Origin: Anaerolineales bacterium
GTDB lineage: Bacteria > Chloroflexota > Anaerolineae > Anaerolineales > Villigracilaceae
DNA length: 64,000 bases
Assembly (NCBI GenBank): GCA_030834895.1
Contig: JAUQXA010000005.1
Span: 62,001 to 126,000 of the forward strand
Direction of reading: 5' to 3'
Position 1 is the first letter of the stretch. Every line of letters starts with the position of its first letter. The notes below the pieces were generated by a model. That model had not been told where the DNA came from. It did no database searches and worked only from the letters and a program-made list of their open reading frames with translations. The position numbers and the translations under genes were made by a program. Of the stretch, positions 1 to 9,067 are shown piece after piece.

Positions 1-194
1 CCGACCAGCCCAAGGATTTCGAATCCACTCGGGACAGTGGTGGAGAGAAAGTCGTAACTGCGCCAGGCGGTGTAGATCAATAGCACGGCATCCAGCAGCA
101 GGACGATGATGTCGCCGATGTCGATGCCGCCGTGGTCGGTTTGAATGCCCGACTTGCCGGTCAGTTCATCGGTCAGGGTGGTTGTGTTGTTCAT
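1..194 (-). CDS. Membrane protein of unknown function, 3' end outside window
   Basis: I do not recognise this gene. It is read leftwards from an ATG at 194-192 and runs off the window start, so only the first 64 codons are visible. The N-terminus (MNNTTTLTDELTGKSG) is polar and is followed by a hydrophobic segment around residues 32-42, then YTAWRSYDF. A textbook Shine-Dalgarno (GGAGGTAACCC) precedes the ATG. Just upstream is a mini-ORF of 13 codons (from about 236) whose TGA overlaps the ATG as ATGA, which suggests translational coupling. Its role cannot be judged. It probably shares a transcript with the membrane protein gene at 297-872. Confidence 0.6.
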   Translation of the reverse strand, partial: MNNTTTLTDELTGKSGIQTDHGGIDIGDIIVLLLDAVLLIYTAWRSYDFLSTTVPSGFEILGLV

Positions 195-248
195 GGGTTA
201 CCTCCAAAAAAGTTGTTGTGTGAATCATTCATACCTCCAGGGTGTGGG

Positions 249-272
249 TTGCCTGCCGTTTGAGGCAGGCAA
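249..272. other. Intergenic hairpin
   Basis: Perfect 9-bp inverted repeat TTGCCTGCC / GGCAGGCAA with a 6-nt loop, between the genes at 1-194 and 297-872. No T-run follows on either strand, so it looks like an RNA-stabilising or processing hairpin rather than a terminator. Confidence 0.5.
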
Positions 273-296
273 GTTGGTTGGGAATACTGTGCTGAT

Positions 297-872
297 TTAG
301 GATTGCAGTCGGTCGTTTCTCCTCTCAGGTTTGGATTCGTTATCCGACTCATGTCGGTCATTTACTTTGTGGAATGGATTTTTCAATTCGCCTCTTTTTC
401 GCATGGCTCGTAGGCGGACGGTTTCATGGATGAGCAAGACGGAAAAGAGGGCAGGAGGAAAGACACGAAAGACTAGATTGGCATATTTCCAATGCTCCAG
501 CATCCAGGCGACGCCAAGCGATATGCCGCCAATCACCATTCCGCCCGCAGCCATGCCACCCCAAAGAAACCTGGCGTTCCTGTTCAGCAGGAATACAATC
601 CATGAGACTGAGGCAAGGATGACGGCAAATTGCAGGGCAATCACGGGTATGGCAGGGGTGTATGGGGCATATATGCTGTTGATCGTCTCAATGGCAATGA
701 AGGCAGCAGTCAGCCAGACCAGGACAGCCACGATACGGAGAAGCCAGGGGAATACAAGCAGAATCGCAGCAACACCTCCAAGGAACAGGCTGACAAGGAA
801 TTCGATCAATTCCGCAAGAGCCCGCTTAATAAGATTCAAACGTTTGTCGATTGTGGGGGTGATCTTTTTCAT
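297..872 (-). CDS. Hypothetical polytopic membrane protein, 191 aa
   Basis: I do not recognise a family. The protein begins MKKITPTIDKRLNLIKRALAE and has about five hydrophobic segments (roughly residues 22-45, 48-65, 74-95, 102-122 and 134-150). A charged, hydrophilic C-terminal tail rich in K, R, E, D and N follows from about residue 152. This suggests an inner-membrane protein with a cytoplasmic tail. The start is supported by an AAAAGG-type ribosome site a few bases upstream of the ATG at 872-870. It lies upstream of, and on the same strand as, the partial membrane protein at 1-194. Confidence 0.65.
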   Translation of the reverse strand: MKKITPTIDKRLNLIKRALAELIEFLVSLFLGGVAAILLVFPWLLRIVAVLVWLTAAFIAIETINSIYAPYTPAIPVIALQFAVILASVSWIVFLLNRNARFLWGGMAAGGMVIGGISLGVAWMLEHWKYANLVFRVFPPALFSVLLIHETVRLRAMRKRGELKNPFHKVNDRHESDNESKPERRNDRLQS

Positions 873-952
873 GAATCCTTTTCACTCGTATCAACAAAGA
901 GAATTCGCTTAATTGGTTCGAGAGATATTCATACCTTCGGGTGTGGAATCAA

Positions 953-983
953 AAGCGCCCCACACAAATTGTGTGAGGCGCTT
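953..983 (-). terminator. Intrinsic terminator, minus strand
   Basis: Inverted repeat AAGCGCCCCACACAA / TTGTGTGAGGCGCTT with one internal mismatch. On the minus strand it is followed by TTTTGATT. It would end transcription of the remnant at 1009-1167. Confidence 0.6.
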
Positions 984-1008
984 ACAACCAGACAAACTGG
1001 TATGCGTT

Positions 1009-1167
1009 CTACATGGATGTTTCCGATATGTTTTCTTTGGCGTTCTGCAATTTCTTTACCATTGCATGGGCGTCGTCCAAATCAAGCCCAGGTGGAATCA
1101 CGAGGATGGTGTTGTAGTCATGGAGATGCAGCCCGTCGGGACCGCAGAGTATGACAACATAGGCAAG
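1009..1167 (-). pseudogene. C-terminal remnant of an unknown gene
   Basis: An open frame on the minus strand ends with TAG at 1011-1009 and contains the protein-like stretch CGPDGLHLHDYNTILVIPP followed by a charged helix (residues like AHAMVKKLQNAKENI). The frame is closed upstream by TAA at 1170-1168, and there is no plausible start codon near its 5' end. It therefore looks like the surviving tail of a longer gene. A terminator lies just downstream (953-983), as expected for a real gene end. I cannot name the family. Confidence 0.35.
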
Positions 1168-1173
1168 TTAGAC

Positions 1174-1203
1174 AAAGAACCGACTTCCAAGAGTCGGTTC
1201 TTT
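1174..1203. other. Perfect palindrome in a gene-poor stretch (1204-1585 otherwise empty)
   Basis: AAAGAACCGACT / AGTCGGTTCTTT, 12 bp perfect, 6-nt loop. It is not followed by a strong T-run. The stretch from here to the ABC transporter gene at 1586 shows no coding signal on either strand, and I see no convincing promoter. A short GGGAATCTTCCC palindrome lies about 40-50 bp upstream of the ABC gene. Confidence 0.5.
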
Positions 1204-1585
1204 GTTGTATTCGGGTGTTTAATTGGGGGCAGTGGTCAAGTCGAAGTGATAGGCATATAGTGCAAACATGCTGTCCAAACTTGTTGTTTGCAGATGTCGA
1301 AATTGCGATTGTAAAAATATCTTTGAAAACGGACACAATGTGAGTGGCAGTCGGCAATACTGATGCAAGAACTGCCGTCGAACTCGCCAAAGCGAAGCAT
1401 TGGTCCCCAGTGTGATCTTGGCAATGCACTGCCTAGAAAAACTGATATGGAACGAAGAACAAATTGGTAGCGGACTGTTAGCCTTTGGATAGGTAAAAAA
1501 TCTCGCCGGGGGCTATTATTTTTCTGAAACCTTGCGGGAATCTTCCCGTACATATCCTTAGCACACAAGTTTTTGGAGCAAGTCT

Positions 1586-2287
1586 ATGGCCACAGATATT
1601 GTTATTGACCTTCAGGACGTAAATAAGACCTTCAATGGACCGGCCGGTCCCATCCAGGCGCTGAAAAACGTCTCTCTCCGGGTGTATCCCGGGGAATTTG
1701 TTGGGGTGCGCGGACCCTCGGGGAGTGGCAAATCGACCCTGATCAATATGATCACGGGAATCGACCGTCCCACGCGCGGGGATGTCCATGTCACCGGGGC
1801 GTGCCTCAACGATCTTAACGAGAATCAACTCGCTCACTGGCGCGGCAGGAACGTAGGCGTCATCTTCCAATTCTTCCAATTGCTCCCCACCCTGACCGTG
1901 ATGGAAAATGTCATTTTCCCGATGGAATGCTGCCGCATGTGGAAGCCGCGCGAGCGGCCTGAACGGGCCATGCATCTGCTCGAACAGGTCGGGTTGGCGG
2001 ACCAAGCCCATAAGCTGCCGAACACCCTCTCGGGCGGGCAGCAGCAGCGGGCTGCGATCGCGCGCGCCCTGGCGAACGATCCGGCTCTGGTCATGGGTGA
2101 CGAACCTACCGGCAACCTCGACAGCAAATCCGCTGACAAAGTCTTTTATCTATTCGAAGAACTGGTCAAGCAGGGCAAGACCTTTATGATGGTCACCCAC
2201 GACCTGGGGCTGGCCAGCCACATCCCGCGCGTGGTCGAGGTGCTCGATGGGGATCTGTTCGACAATGGGAATGGGCATCATCAATGA
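1586..2287 (+). CDS. LolD/MacB-type ABC transporter ATP-binding protein
   Basis: ATPase subunit of a MacB/LolD-family exporter; it powers the FtsX-like permease encoded next. The 233-aa protein has a Walker [10 protein letters not shown] near residue 45, the signature LSGGQQQR near residue 145, a Walker B ending [10 protein letters not shown], and a switch histidine in VTHD. All ATPase motifs are intact, unlike the related gene at the right window end. A GGAG ribosome site precedes the ATG. The stop codon overlaps the permease start as ATGA (2284-2287), a sign of translational coupling. Substrate is unknown: relatives move lipoproteins, macrolides or peptides. Confidence 0.93.
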   Translation: MATDIVIDLQDVNKTFNGPAGPIQALKNVSLRVYPGEFVGVRGPSGSGKSTLINMITGIDRPTRGDVHVTGACLNDLNENQLAHWRGRNVGVIFQFFQLLPTLTVMENVIFPMECCRMWKPRERPERAMHLLEQVGLADQAHKLPNTLSGGQQQRAAIARALANDPALVMGDEPTGNLDSKSADKVFYLFEELVKQGKTFMMVTHDLGLASHIPRVVEVLDGDLFDNGNGHHQ

Positions 2288-4674
2288 ACACGTCATTCAA
2301 AAAAGTCTGGCGGGATCTGTGGCGCAACAAGGGCCGCACATTCATGGTCATCATGAGCATCTCCGTGGGCGTGATGGCAGTGGGAATGGTGGTATCGGGA
2401 AATATCCTGACCCTCGGGCAAATGTCCAGATCCCATGTCGAGAGCAATCCATCTCACGGAATGTTATGGTTGTCGGGCATCGTGGATGAAGGCATAATCC
2501 GTGGTTTGGAACGGATACCAAGCGTCAAAGATGTTGAAGGGCGCTCGGAGTCGAGTATTCATTGGAAAACAACACCCGATGGCGAGTGGCAGGACGGGCA
2601 TATCCTTACTTATGCTGATTACGAGAGTCAGGTCTACGAACGGGTGACATTGAAAGAGGGTGTCTGGCCGGAAAGTAAGCAGATTGGAGTGGAGGCCGCG
2701 CACATCGACTCCTACAGTGCTCCGGGGATTGGAGGCACGGTCTATTTTGAGATCAACGAACATCCCCACGCATACACTGTCAATGGCATGATGCGCAGTC
2801 CCTGGGAATGGCCCACGCCCTTTGGCGATGAGGCGGCTTTTTACGTTACCCAAAAGGATTTTACCAGGATCGCAGGGTGGTATGGTTTCAATAAACTTCT
2901 GGTCACCGTCCCGGAGTACAGCGCGGACAACGTGGAACAGGCGATCGATGACATCGATGACAAGTTAAAAGACCAGGGAAGGTCCATAGGGTATTACGAG
3001 GTTCTTCACCCGGAAGACCATTATTTGCAGGACATGATCAACGGCGTTGGGATGGTGCTTACTGTGATGGCGATTGCCTCCCTGGGATTGAGCGTTATGC
3101 TGGTAATCAACACCATCAACGCCCTCATTGCCCAACAGATTCCACAGATTGGAATCATGAAGGCCGTTGGCAGTACTCGCCGCCAGATCATGAGCATGTA
3201 CCTGTCTGCCATTGCTGTCTATGGACTTTTAAGCCTGGTGATCGCTGTTCCCATTGGCGCTTATGCCGGGAATGCCATGGCTAAGTGGATGCTATATTTA
3301 TTGAATGTCCCGGCGACCCCCTTTGAAATTCTGCCGAACGTGCTTCTTCTGCAAGTTTCAGTCGGACTGCTGACTCCCTTATTGGCAGGTCTGTACCCGG
3401 TATTGCAGGGAGTAGCCATCCCCACAGCGAACGCGATCAGCCAGAGCGGCCTGGGACGCGGGCAATATGGACGCCGCCTGATCGACCGCCTCATCTCTGG
3501 CATCCGCAGCATCCCGGTCATGGCGGCGCTCTCGCTGCGCAACACCTTCCGGCGCCCCGGACGCGTGATCCTGACCCTGCTGACCCTAACTGTATCCGGC
3601 GCGTTCTTCATCATGGTCTACAGTACTCAATATTCATTCGAGCATACCCTCGATAATATTTTTGCCGGGTTCGGGTACGAGGTGGAGCTCGACTTCGAGT
3701 ATTTACAGCGCATTGACGAAGTGATCCCGATGATCGAATCCCGTCCCAATGTAAAGAATGCGGAAATGTGGGTTTTTCGGACTGCGGATGCGAAGGTCCC
3801 TGGCGCTGAGGGTCCCGGCAGCAAGTACGAAGTCTTTGTGCGCGGCGTCCCCTCTGAATCTCCCATTTTCAAACCGCAGCTCACCGCCGGGCGGATGCTG
3901 GATCCCGAGGATGACCGGGCCATTTTGCTCAACCAAAAGTTGGCAGGGAAAATGGGAGTTGGCGTTGGTGATGAGATCATCATCGACTTGCCTGATGTTG
4001 GTGAAACCAGCTGGATCATTGTCGGATTGGTGTTCGATCTCAACGGCCGCGACCAGAATACCGCCTTTGCCAACATCGAGACGCTCAATCTGGCGCTGCG
4101 CAACGTGGGCAAAGCTGCAGTTGCCATGGTCCAGGGCACTGATCAAAGCCTGGAGACCCAGCAAGCCATCGAAGCAGACCTTATCAATTTCTTCAAAGCG
4201 AAGAGAATGGAAATCGAGTATTCCGATGTGGCCATAGAAGACCGCAACAATGCCAGCGCCCAGTTCAGTATCCTGACCCAACTCCTGATGATGATGACCA
4301 TCCTGATGGCCGTTGTTGGTAGCATGGGACTATCGGGTACGCTCTCCATTAACGTCATCGAACGCCGGCGGGAGATCGGCGTGATGCGGGCAGTGGGCGC
4401 TTCTTCACGAGATGTCAGTTTCGTTTTTACCGGTGAAGGTCTGATGTTGGGACTCACGAGTTGGATCTTTGCCCTGCCCGTCGGACTCGGTGCCGGTCCC
4501 GCGTTCGTCGCAGCATTGGGAAAGGTGATCGATTTCCCCGCTGAATATTACCCTGCCACTCACGGCGTTTGGATCTGGCTGGGAATCGTCATCATGCTTT
4601 CGATCATTGCCAGTTGGATTCCCGCCCGCCGAGCCACTCGCATCAGTGTCAACGAAAGCCTGGCTTACGAGTAA
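2284..4674 (+). CDS. MacB-like ABC transporter permease with two FtsX domains, 796 aa
   Basis: Large inner-membrane permease partnering the ATPase at 1586-2287. The N-terminal helix (residues about 18-40, in [14 protein letters not shown]) is followed by a large extracytoplasmic domain to about residue 250. A first FtsX core follows (about 255-390, with [23 protein letters not shown]), then a second periplasmic domain and a second FtsX core (about 665-796, with [18 protein letters not shown]). The C-terminus SVNESLAYE is typical of the family. Length and layout match the 8-helix duplicated type rather than 4-helix MacB. It is a paralogue of the gene at 61199-63613. Substrate unknown. Confidence 0.9.
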   Translation: MNTSFKKVWRDLWRNKGRTFMVIMSISVGVMAVGMVVSGNILTLGQMSRSHVESNPSHGMLWLSGIVDEGIIRGLERIPSVKDVEGRSESSIHWKTTPDGEWQDGHILTYADYESQVYERVTLKEGVWPESKQIGVEAAHIDSYSAPGIGGTVYFEINEHPHAYTVNGMMRSPWEWPTPFGDEAAFYVTQKDFTRIAGWYGFNKLLVTVPEYSADNVEQAIDDIDDKLKDQGRSIGYYEVLHPEDHYLQDMINGVGMVLTVMAIASLGLSVMLVINTINALIAQQIPQIGIMKAVGSTRRQIMSMYLSAIAVYGLLSLVIAVPIGAYAGNAMAKWMLYLLNVPATPFEILPNVLLLQVSVGLLTPLLAGLYPVLQGVAIPTANAISQSGLGRGQYGRRLIDRLISGIRSIPVMAALSLRNTFRRPGRVILTLLTLTVSGAFFIMVYSTQYSFEHTLDNIFAGFGYEVELDFEYLQRIDEVIPMIESRPNVKNAEMWVFRTADAKVPGAEGPGSKYEVFVRGVPSESPIFKPQLTAGRMLDPEDDRAILLNQKLAGKMGVGVGDEIIIDLPDVGETSWIIVGLVFDLNGRDQNTAFANIETLNLALRNVGKAAVAMVQGTDQSLETQQAIEADLINFFKAKRMEIEYSDVAIEDRNNASAQFSILTQLLMMMTILMAVVGSMGLSGTLSINVIERRREIGVMRAVGASSRDVSFVFTGEGLMLGLTSWIFALPVGLGAGPAFVAALGKVIDFPAEYYPATHGVWIWLGIVIMLSIIASWIPARRATRISVNESLAYE

Positions 4675-4718
4675 CATGTACGATAAAAGATTTACGTGGG
4701 ATATTGAAGAGTTAAAAA

Positions 4719-4755
4719 TGCCGCTCCCTTTTTTCCAAGGAGCGGCACATTTTAT
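4719..4755 (+). terminator. Intrinsic terminator of the ABC operon
   Basis: TGCCGCTCC / GGAGCGGCA, 9-bp perfect stem, followed by CATTTTATTAT on the plus strand, 45 bp after the permease stop. Confidence 0.8.
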
Positions 4756-4890
4756 TATAGATATTTTGAGCAGTATGAAAGTGCTTCAAACGACAGTGGG
4801 TCTGATCTTATGCCCGTATACAGGAAATATACATCACTATGCAGCTCTTTATAACCATTTGATTTAGAATAATGTGATGGTATGTAAATG

Positions 4891-5061
4891 TCAACCTTGC
4901 TTCCAGACTGTCGAGGTGACATCGCCACCGCGCCCAGTCCAATTGGTATGGAAGTATTCGCCGCGCGGCTTGTCGAGCCGCTGATAGGTGTGAGCGCCGA
5001 AATAGTCCCGCTGTGCCTGTAGCAAATTAGCCGGCAGGAATTCACTGCGATACCCGTCAAA
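4891..5061 (-). pseudogene. 3' fragment of a second 6-phosphogluconate dehydrogenase gene
   Basis: The reading [15 protein letters not shown] through TSTVWKQG then TGA matches, residue for residue over most of its length, the last 57 or so residues of the complete gnd at 11840-13309. By eye the two DNA stretches agree at about four positions in five and are in the same orientation. Nothing upstream of FDGYR is gnd-like: the homology ends near 5061 and plus-strand htrA-like sequence takes over by about 5082. This is a truncated, diverged copy, probably left by an old rearrangement. It cannot encode a working enzyme. Confidence 0.8.
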
Positions 5062-5081
5062 AGAGGTTCCAGCCATATTCT

Positions 5082-5318
5082 TTGGCAGCCGCCCTGGCCG
5101 ACACCGCTGGGTTGCGTGCCGGGACGAAGGCTGTTACCATCAACGGGCAACAGGTTATGGTTGGTGGCGACATCGTCACCGCTGTCAATGACCAGTCGGT
5201 TGTCAGCATCGAAGAATTGAAAGCCGCCCTCGCCCAACTCTCAGCAGACCAAAAATTATCCCTGACAATTCTGAGGAATGGCGCTGAGCTTCAAATCACA
5301 ATCAACCCGGGCAAATAA
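5082..5318 (+). pseudogene. PDZ-domain 3' fragment of an HtrA/DegP-type protease gene
   Basis: The plus-strand frame encodes about 78 residues ([18 protein letters not shown], then VGGDIVTAV and a helix and strand ending in a TAA stop at 5316-5318). This is the typical C-terminal PDZ domain of S1C serine proteases of the HtrA/DegQ type. The trypsin-like domain with its His-Asp-Ser triad is missing: the coding signal stops where the gnd fragment begins, about 20 bp upstream. Only a TTG could serve as start, with no ribosome site. I read it as the tail of a decapitated htrA gene, probably not translated. Confidence 0.75.
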
Positions 5319-5388
5319 AAGTAAGTTCAATTGCTCTGTCAGGGGCTAGGTTCCTGACAGAGCAGAATCGCCATCAACCCGGGCAAAT
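5301..5388. repeat. 16-bp direct repeat flanking a 12-bp hairpin
   Basis: ATCAACCCGGGCAAAT occurs at 5301-5316 (the last codons of the htrA fragment) and again at 5373-5388, 72 bp apart. A shorter CCGGGCAAAA follows at 5393. Between the copies is a perfect 12-bp hairpin, TGCTCTGTCAGG / CCTGACAGAGCA (5332-5364), which could have ended the htrA transcript but lacks a T-run. This looks like insertion of a small palindromic element with target duplication, or slippage. Confidence 0.6.
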
Positions 5389-5415
5389 CCAGCCGGGCAA
5401 AATTCCTCTTTACGG

Positions 5416-5435
5416 GGCGGCCCTACGGCCGCCCT
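5416..5435. repeat. GC-rich palindrome upstream of tatA
   Basis: GGGCGGCC CTAC GGCCGCCC, a perfect 8-bp stem with a 4-nt loop, 46 bp before the tatA start. It resembles dispersed intergenic palindromes elsewhere in the window. No T-run follows. Confidence 0.5.
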
Positions 5436-5480
5436 CCACGGCTGTAAAAAATATTCTGCGCGATTTCAGAAAGGTATTCA

Positions 5481-5657
5481 ATGGACATAGGCATTCCTGA
5501 ACTTCTCATTATTCTGGTCATCATATTGTTGATCTTTGGCCCCGGTCGAATTGCCAAGATCGCCGGCGAACTTGGCTCCAGCATACGTAATTTTAGAGAG
5601 GGTTTTAAATCGTCCGATGAGACTGAAGCGGATGAGGAAAAGCCAGTTGATGATTGA
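5481..5657 (+). CDS. tatA: TatA-type twin-arginine translocase subunit, 58 aa
   Basis: Small membrane protein of the Tat pathway, which exports folded proteins. It begins MDIGIPELLIILVIILLIF: a short periplasmic N-terminus, one transmembrane helix, then the FGPGRI hinge and an amphipathic helix (AKIAGELGSSIRNFREGFK). A short acidic tail follows. The FGPG hinge and helix pattern are diagnostic for TatA/E. At 58 residues it is at the short end of the family. An AAAGG-type ribosome site precedes the ATG. It is followed after 42 bp by the rhomboid-like gene; no tatC is in the window. Confidence 0.87.
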   Translation: MDIGIPELLIILVIILLIFGPGRIAKIAGELGSSIRNFREGFKSSDETEADEEKPVDD

Positions 5658-5699
5658 ATAAACCATAAATATCCTCTACAATAATTGGGAGGAAAACAA

Positions 5700-6332
5700 T
5701 TGAATAAAATTCCTGCTTTTCTACGCCGTCTTCCGTTTACGTTGTTCATGTTATCCAGCCTCGGACTGGTTGCGTTGTTTACCAATACCTATTTCGAGCA
5801 GATTACCCATCACTGGCTCAATCGCACCGGCTTTGCGCCAAATGATCTTTGGTATGGCAGACTGGAGCGGATGTTCACGTCCGCCTTGGTCACATCGGGA
5901 GGGGTTGTCTTCTGGGAGGCGCTGTTTTTTGTCGCCTTCGCGGTAGGACTGGCGGAGTGGATGACCGGTTCAAAACAAACCGTGCTCACCTTTTGGGGCG
6001 TTCACCTATTGGCGTTGATCCTGCTTTCACTGTTCATTTCACTTGCAATCCATCAATTACGCAACTTCGGGCTGGAAACCTCGGAACTGGCGCGAGATGT
6101 CGGTCCCTCGGCGGGATATTTCGCCTGCCTCGGGTTGGTCAGTGCCCGATTGAAACGCCCCTGGGGATGGATTAGCGGCGGGGTTTTGCTTACGATATTT
6201 ATAGCTGTACTCTTCCTGCCGCCGGGAGCGGGCGAAACCGCTGAAATTAAATTCTCGGCGGGGCTGGCACATTTGCTGGCTTTCCCGCTCGGATGGATCT
6301 CAAGCTGGATAACGTTTCGGTCCGTTGCATAG
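5700..6332 (+). CDS. Rhomboid-like polytopic membrane protein, 210 aa
   Basis: I chose the TTG at 5700 because a strong GGGAGG lies 7 bp upstream; the in-frame TTG at 5685 would place the ribosome site inside the gene. The protein has about six hydrophobic segments, and the first begins FTLFMLSSLGLVALF. A segment reading DVGPSAGYFACLG near residue 143 resembles the GxSxG-type active-site loop of rhomboid-like proteins (the actinobacterial rhomboid-like group has a similar DVG-S pattern). I see no clear catalytic histidine context, so protease activity is uncertain. It lies 27 bp upstream of mprF and is probably in the same operon. Confidence 0.55.
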   Translation: MNKIPAFLRRLPFTLFMLSSLGLVALFTNTYFEQITHHWLNRTGFAPNDLWYGRLERMFTSALVTSGGVVFWEALFFVAFAVGLAEWMTGSKQTVLTFWGVHLLALILLSLFISLAIHQLRNFGLETSELARDVGPSAGYFACLGLVSARLKRPWGWISGGVLLTIFIAVLFLPPGAGETAEIKFSAGLAHLLAFPLGWISSWITFRSVA

Positions 6333-6359
6333 TTTGTTCGCGTCATCAGAGGAGTGGGC

Positions 6360-9032
6360 ATGAAAAAACGTTGGATTGTGCTGGCGCTTACCGTCCTGTT
6401 TCTGTGGGCGGTGGTATCGCGCTTTACTGAATTGGAGCAACTGAAAAACACGCTGGCGCAGGGAAAATGGGAATTGGTGCTGGCGGCGATGGCAGTGCAG
6501 GTCGTGTATTACATTGCCTTCACCTGGACGTATCAATCTGCCTTTGACACGGTGGGAGTATCTGCCCGCATACGCGACCTGCTTCCAGTGACACTGGGAT
6601 CATTGTTCGTGAATGTGGTCGTACCGGTTGGCGGCGCGGGCGGTGCGGCGCTTTTCGCCGAGGATTTGTCGCGGCGAGGCAAACCGGCGGCGCGTTCGGC
6701 GGCTGGTGTGTTGCTGCAATTGATCTCCGATTTCACTGCCTTCACACTGATTCTCATTCCCGGCATGATCTATCTCTTCATCGAGCATGATTTGAAGATC
6801 TATGAAATCAGCGGGGCTGTCATCCTTCTTTTGCTTACGTTTGGTTTGAGCAGTATTTTGTTGGTGGGGATTTGGAAGCCGGATTGGCTGCGACGGCTTT
6901 TTGGCTGGTCGCATCGCACGGCGAATTGGATCTTTGGACGACTCAACCGGTCGCTCTCGCTTGCCGACGATTGGGCGCAGAAAAATGCCGAAGAGTTCAG
7001 CCAGGCCTCTGCGGCGGTGGCAAGCCACCCGTCACGTCTGATGCGGACAGTTGGGATCGCGTTTCTGGCTCATCTAGTTGACATCAGTTGCTTATTCATC
7101 CTGTTTCTGGCGTTCAATCAACCCATTGGTTTGGGCGCACTGGTGGCAGGCTATGCAGTGGGCATCTTGTTTTGGATCGTTTCGATCACGCCACAAGGCA
7201 TTGGCGTTGTCGAGGGCGTGATGGCGCTGACATTCACCTCGCTGGGCATCCCTGGCGCGGTGGCAACCACGGTGGTGTTAGCGTTTCGCGGCTTGACGTT
7301 CTGGCTTCCAATGACCCTGGGATTTTTTGCCGTCCAGCGGTTGCATACAGTTGGCGCTGACCGACACACGCTTACTGAAAAATGGGGCGTGCGATTTGCG
7401 GCAATCCTTGTGGCATTGATGGGGATCGTCAACATCCTTTCAGCGGTGACACCTTCGTTGACGAATCGCCTCACACTCCTTGAAAATTTTCTGCCACTGG
7501 AAGTAAGGCATGGTGGTCACTTGACGGCGGCATTGGCCGGTTTTGCCCTGCTGATATTGGCAGGCAATTTGGGGCGCCGCAAACTGGTCGCCTGGATGCT
7601 AACATTGCTGGTGCTTGGGATTTCGATGGTAAGTCATTTGGTCAAAGGGTTGGATTACGAGGAAGCCCTGCTGGCAGGCGGACTGATGGTTATGTTGTGG
7701 CTAATGCGCAATCATTTCCATGCCCGCTCCGACCATCCTTCCATCCGACAGGGGTTGCGCGTGCTGGCGGGTGCATCCCTTTTCACTATGGCTTATGGTG
7801 TTGCGGGCTTTTTCCTGCTCGACCGGCATTACAGCGTCAACTTTGGACTGTGGGATGCGTTTTGGCAAACGGTTGTGATGTTCACGGAATTCTACGACCC
7901 GGGATTGGTCCCCGTGACTCATTTTGGCAGCTTCTTTGCCGACTCAATTTATTTTGTCGGTGCGGCTACCATTGGGTACGCCGTGGTAATGTTGTTACGC
8001 CCGGTCTTTGTTCGTGAACCCACTACAAACGAAGAACGACAAAAGGCTCGAACCATTGTCGAGAGGTATGGACGCTCGTCATTGGCCCGTTTTTTACTCC
8101 TCGACGATAAGCGATATTTCTTTTCCCCGGGTGGCTCCGTGATCGGATATGCCCTGGCGGGACGGGCAGCGGTTGCCCTGGGCGACCCGGTCGGTCCGGA
8201 CGATGACCTGCTCCCATCCATTGAAGCTTTTACCTCGCTTTGCAAGCGCAACGACTGGCTGCCGGTCTTTTACCAGACCCAACCGCGGACGCTTGACGCG
8301 TATAAATCCGCCGGGTTCGACGCCCTCAGCATTGGCAATGAAGGTGTTGTCAACCTGGATACATTTACATTGGAAGGTAAGGAAGGAAAGGCACTACGCT
8401 CACCGATTAATAAATTGAAGAACGCGGGATATAAATTTATCGTGCATGAGCCGCCCATCCCGGATGAGCTGCTCGAAGAATTGCGCGCCATCAGCGACGA
8501 ATGGTTGACGATGATGCACGGCTCTGAGAAAAGGTTTTCGCTTGGCTGGTTCGACGATGAATACATTCGCACATCGCCAATCGGCGCAGTCTACGCGCCC
8601 GAAGGCTGGATCAGCGCCTTTGTCAACTTTGTGCCGGAGTATCAACTCAGCGAAGCCACCGTTGACCTGATGCGTCGCCGCCCCGAGATCGAGAATGGCA
8701 CCATGGAATTCCTGTTCGTCTCGCTCTTCCAGTGGGCAAAAGTTCAGGGCTATCACGGGTTCAACCTGGGTTTGAGTTCATTGTCCGGCGTCGGTGAGCA
8801 GCCCACCGATCAGACGATTGAAAAGGTGATGCACTTTGTCTACGAACATGTCAACCAATTCTATAACTTCAAGGGACTGCACAGCTTCAAGGAAAAATTT
8901 CACCCCGAATGGTCGCCGCGTTACCTGGTCTATCGCGGCACGGCAAACCTCGCCCAGTCCTGGCTGGCTGTGATGCAGGCAAGCGCCGGAGATGATAATT
9001 TTGTGATGTCTTATCTCAAAATTAAAAGATAG
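6360..9032 (+). CDS. mprF: MprF-type bifunctional phosphatidylglycerol lysyltransferase/flippase, 890 aa
   Basis: Transfers an aminoacyl group from aminoacyl-tRNA to phosphatidylglycerol and flips the product, lowering negative surface charge. The N-terminal two thirds are membrane helices, including an UPF0104 flippase-type part with PVGGAGGAALFAEDLSRRG near residues 85-105 and ITPQGIGVVEGVM near 280. From about residue 560 the soluble DUF2156 synthase domain follows (RFLLLDDKRYFFSPGG, and FSLGWFDDEYIRTSP further on). Full length for MprF. I chose the ATG at 6360 with AGAGGAG 6 bp upstream, not the GTG at 6354. It is followed after 35 bp by the Mg2+ ATPase gene. Confidence 0.9.
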   Translation: MKKRWIVLALTVLFLWAVVSRFTELEQLKNTLAQGKWELVLAAMAVQVVYYIAFTWTYQSAFDTVGVSARIRDLLPVTLGSLFVNVVVPVGGAGGAALFAEDLSRRGKPAARSAAGVLLQLISDFTAFTLILIPGMIYLFIEHDLKIYEISGAVILLLLTFGLSSILLVGIWKPDWLRRLFGWSHRTANWIFGRLNRSLSLADDWAQKNAEEFSQASAAVASHPSRLMRTVGIAFLAHLVDISCLFILFLAFNQPIGLGALVAGYAVGILFWIVSITPQGIGVVEGVMALTFTSLGIPGAVATTVVLAFRGLTFWLPMTLGFFAVQRLHTVGADRHTLTEKWGVRFAAILVALMGIVNILSAVTPSLTNRLTLLENFLPLEVRHGGHLTAALAGFALLILAGNLGRRKLVAWMLTLLVLGISMVSHLVKGLDYEEALLAGGLMVMLWLMRNHFHARSDHPSIRQGLRVLAGASLFTMAYGVAGFFLLDRHYSVNFGLWDAFWQTVVMFTEFYDPGLVPVTHFGSFFADSIYFVGAATIGYAVVMLLRPVFVREPTTNEERQKARTIVERYGRSSLARFLLLDDKRYFFSPGGSVIGYALAGRAAVALGDPVGPDDDLLPSIEAFTSLCKRNDWLPVFYQTQPRTLDAYKSAGFDALSIGNEGVVNLDTFTLEGKEGKALRSPINKLKNAGYKFIVHEPPIPDELLEELRAISDEWLTMMHGSEKRFSLGWFDDEYIRTSPIGAVYAPEGWISAFVNFVPEYQLSEATVDLMRRRPEIENGTMEFLFVSLFQWAKVQGYHGFNLGLSSLSGVGEQPTDQTIEKVMHFVYEHVNQFYNFKGLHSFKEKFHPEWSPRYLVYRGTANLAQSWLAVMQASAGDDNFVMSYLKIKR

Positions 9033-9067
9033 TGACGCCATCGCGCACCCTGAAATGCGAGGTATAA

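Noticed and set aside
5301..5403. Short repeats resembling a CRISPR array
   Set aside because: Only two full copies, no regular spacers and no cas genes.
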